A DNA stretch of 7,690 nt from an uncultured Roseburia sp. (GTDB lineage Bacteria; Bacillota; Clostridia; Lachnospirales; Lachnospiraceae). The notes below the pieces were generated by a model. The model saw only the letters and a program-made list of their open reading frames with translations. It made no database searches and was not told where the DNA came from. Made by a program: the position numbers and the translations under genes. Positions 6,604 through 7,690 of the stretch are shown one piece after another. Every line of letters begins with the position of its first letter. Position 1 is the first letter of the stretch. Where the stretch lies: the NCBI GenBank assembly GCA_905206195.1, contig CAJLGN010000054.1:1-7690 (forward strand), given 5' to 3'.

Positions 6604-6619
6604 CTGTTATGTGCTGTTT
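6581..6619. promoter_or_regulatory. Perfect 39-bp palindrome, probable GntR/YtrA operator (also a hairpin)
   Basis: The two 19-base arms (6581-6599 and 6601-6619) are exact reverse complements around one central base at 6600. AACAG occurs at 6582 and 6592, and the mirror CTGTT at 6604 and 6614. Each pair is spaced one helical turn apart. A further AACAG at 6572 keeps the phase. The element covers the -35 and the spacer of the gntR promoter. As RNA it would form a long hairpin. It is followed by TTTTAT on the minus strand and by TTTATTTTGTTTTA on the plus strand, so it may also end transcripts coming from the lipoprotein gene. Confidence 0.85.
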
Positions 6620-6673
6620 ATTTTGTTTTACGATTTAGATTTTCTGTCTGAAACTTTCCTTGAAATAAATGCT

Positions 6674-7195
6674 TTACGACTCGCCCAGCGCAAGAAAAGA
6701 AGTCTTTATTGCATCCGCCGTCTCCTGATCCGCCATGACATAGAGGATGACGTCTCCAACGCTCTCCACCACGACACTCTCGGCCTCCACACAGATCCAT
6801 TTTCTCGGGTCGGCGTTATCCAAAAGAAGCTGTTTCGCCTCAGCGGCATCCTCCCCCTGCGCCAGTCGGAGAACGACGCACTGGTACGCGATCACGTTAA
6901 TCATCGGCGCCGAGCACACTGCATCTGTGTACTCTACCTGATCTGTACCAAGGATATATTCCTCCATGGTCTCATCGATTGGAGTAGTCTGGAAGTTCTC
7001 CATCGCACTTTCAAAATCAGTGCCAAGCTCTGCCGTCTCGTATACCTTATTTAAAATCTCCTCACTTGTACCTGCAAGATTTTTTTCCTTGGCCTTGCTT
7101 CCGCAGCCCGCAAATGTCGATACCAGCATCACAGCCGCAAGCAACGCAGCCCCGCATCTCACGCGCTTATCCGTTATTTTTTTTCTCTTTTTCAT
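6674..7195 (-). CDS. Uncharacterised lipoprotein
   Basis: I cannot assign a function. The 173 residues begin with a long basic stretch (MKKRKKITDKRVRCG), a hydrophobic core (AALLAAVMLVSTF) and then FAGC, a lipobox with Phe instead of the usual Leu/Val at -3. The Cys near residue 31 would be lipidated and the protein exposed on the outer face of the membrane. The mature part is acidic, with a helix-like TSEEILNKVYETAELGTDF, a middle block SAPMINVIAYQCVVLRLAQG, and a C-terminal DPRKWICVEAESVVVESVGD followed by VILYVMAD. The alternation suggests a compact alpha/beta domain resembling small lipoproteins common in Lachnospiraceae (impression only). I chose ATG at 7195 because AAGGAGG lies 4 bases upstream; a start at 7222 would put that site inside the gene. 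It lies 85 bases after aspS with no visible terminator between them, so it may be co-transcribed. Confidence 0.82.
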   Translation of the reverse strand: MKKRKKITDKRVRCGAALLAAVMLVSTFAGCGSKAKEKNLAGTSEEILNKVYETAELGTDFESAMENFQTTPIDETMEEYILGTDQVEYTDAVCSAPMINVIAYQCVVLRLAQGEDAAEAKQLLLDNADPRKWICVEAESVVVESVGDVILYVMADQETADAIKTSFLALGES

Positions 7196-7280
7196 GTCTC
7201 CTCCTTGCATTGACAAACTCACAGAAAATCATTTTGAAATGCTCTCCTTTTAGTAATTGTACATTTGCAAGTAATTTATT

Positions 7281-7690
7281 CTATGTGTCCGATTCCACTT
7301 CCGGCAACTTAATCTCGATGTGTACATCGTCCAGCTGCCTTTGCTCTACCGTCGCCGGCGCACCCATCATAACATCCATCGCGTTCTTATTCATCGGGAA
7401 CGGAATGATCTCACGGATGCTCTCCTCTCCGCAGATCAGCATAACCATGCGATCCACGCCCGGCGCGATACCCGCATGTGGCGGCGCCCCATAGCAAAAT
7501 GCGTTGTACATCGCCGGGAACTTCGCCTTCACGTCCTCCTCGCCAAGCCCAACCAGCGCAAAAGCCTTGATCATAATCTCCGGATCATGGTTACGCACTG
7601 CGCCGGAGGACAATTCCACGCCGTTGCACACTAAGTCATACTGGTAAGCCAAGATGGAGAGTGGCTCCTGATTCTTCAGCGCCTCCATTC
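7281..7690 (-). CDS. aspS: Aspartyl-tRNA synthetase, C-terminal part (5' part outside window)
   Basis: This is the C-terminal 136 codons of class II AspRS, which charges tRNA with aspartate in the cytosol. The frame is open to the right edge of the window, so the gene is partial by sampling and not broken. The block [20 protein letters not shown] is the catalytic-core region after the bacterial insertion domain. [19 protein letters not shown] is class II motif 3, with the ATP-binding arginine in [24 protein letters not shown] follows, as in bacterial-type AspRS. The tail ends [13 protein letters not shown] (read as KLPEVESDT), typical of clostridial enzymes. Its stop is followed by an A/T-rich gap without an obvious terminator hairpin before the lipoprotein gene. 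Confidence 0.96.
   Translation of the reverse strand, partial: MEALKNQEPLSILAYQYDLVCNGVELSSGAVRNHDPEIMIKAFALVGLGEEDVKAKFPAMYNAFCYGAPPHAGIAPGVDRMVMLICGEESIREIIPFPMNKNAMDVMMGAPATVEQRQLDDVHIEIKLPEVESDT

Noticed and set aside
7166..7231. Possible 21-codon leader peptide (MIFCEFVNARRRHEKEKKNN) before and overlapping the lipoprotein start
   Set aside because: AAGGAG lies 11 bases upstream, which is too far for a strong site. The peptide has no run of regulatory codons, and there is no alternative hairpin pair to suggest attenuation.
1..7690. CRISPR array, insertion sequence, tRNA, phage or defence genes
   Set aside because: No spaced direct repeats, transposase-like protein, terminal inverted repeats or tRNA cloverleaf were seen. 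The only long repeat is the operator palindrome.

Overview
The window reads as a stretch of a low-to-moderate GC Gram-positive chromosome. All supportable genes lie on the minus strand, so transcription runs from base 7690 towards base 1. A V-type (A/V) ATPase operon, a MecA adaptor, a YtrA-like GntR/ABC cassette, AGGAGG-type ribosome sites and near-consensus sigma-A promoters together suggest the class Clostridia, most likely Lachnospiraceae. That placement is inferred from gene content and protein style, not from a database search.

In transcription order, the right end holds the 3' end of aspS (aspartyl-tRNA synthetase), cut by the window edge. About 85 bases later comes an uncharacterised lipoprotein gene. 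A 149-base gap follows. It holds a perfect 39-bp palindrome built around a strong promoter, which drives a three-gene cassette: a GntR/YtrA-family repressor, an ABC ATPase and an ABC-2 permease. The last two genes overlap by ATGA. The layout is that of an autoregulated transporter whose repressor binds the palindrome.

Next is mecA, with its own good promoter, then a small uncharacterised gene of about 60-70 codons with a probable extended -10 promoter and a clear intrinsic terminator. Immediately after that terminator is a full-consensus promoter (TTGACA, 17 bp, TATAAT). It opens the V-ATPase operon: a short coiled-coil subunit (G/H-like stalk), subunit C (AC39/V0D) and subunit I (the a-type stator and proton-path subunit). 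Subunit I runs off the left edge after 605 codons. The catalytic subunits (A, B, D) and the K ring subunit are not in the window and would be expected further left.

There are no rRNA or tRNA genes, CRISPR arrays, insertion sequences or phage genes. No gene-free stretch exceeds about 170 bases. The most interesting signal is the phased, perfectly symmetrical operator-promoter at 6571-6619. The least explained genes are the small gene at 3433-3645 and the lipoprotein at 6674-7195.
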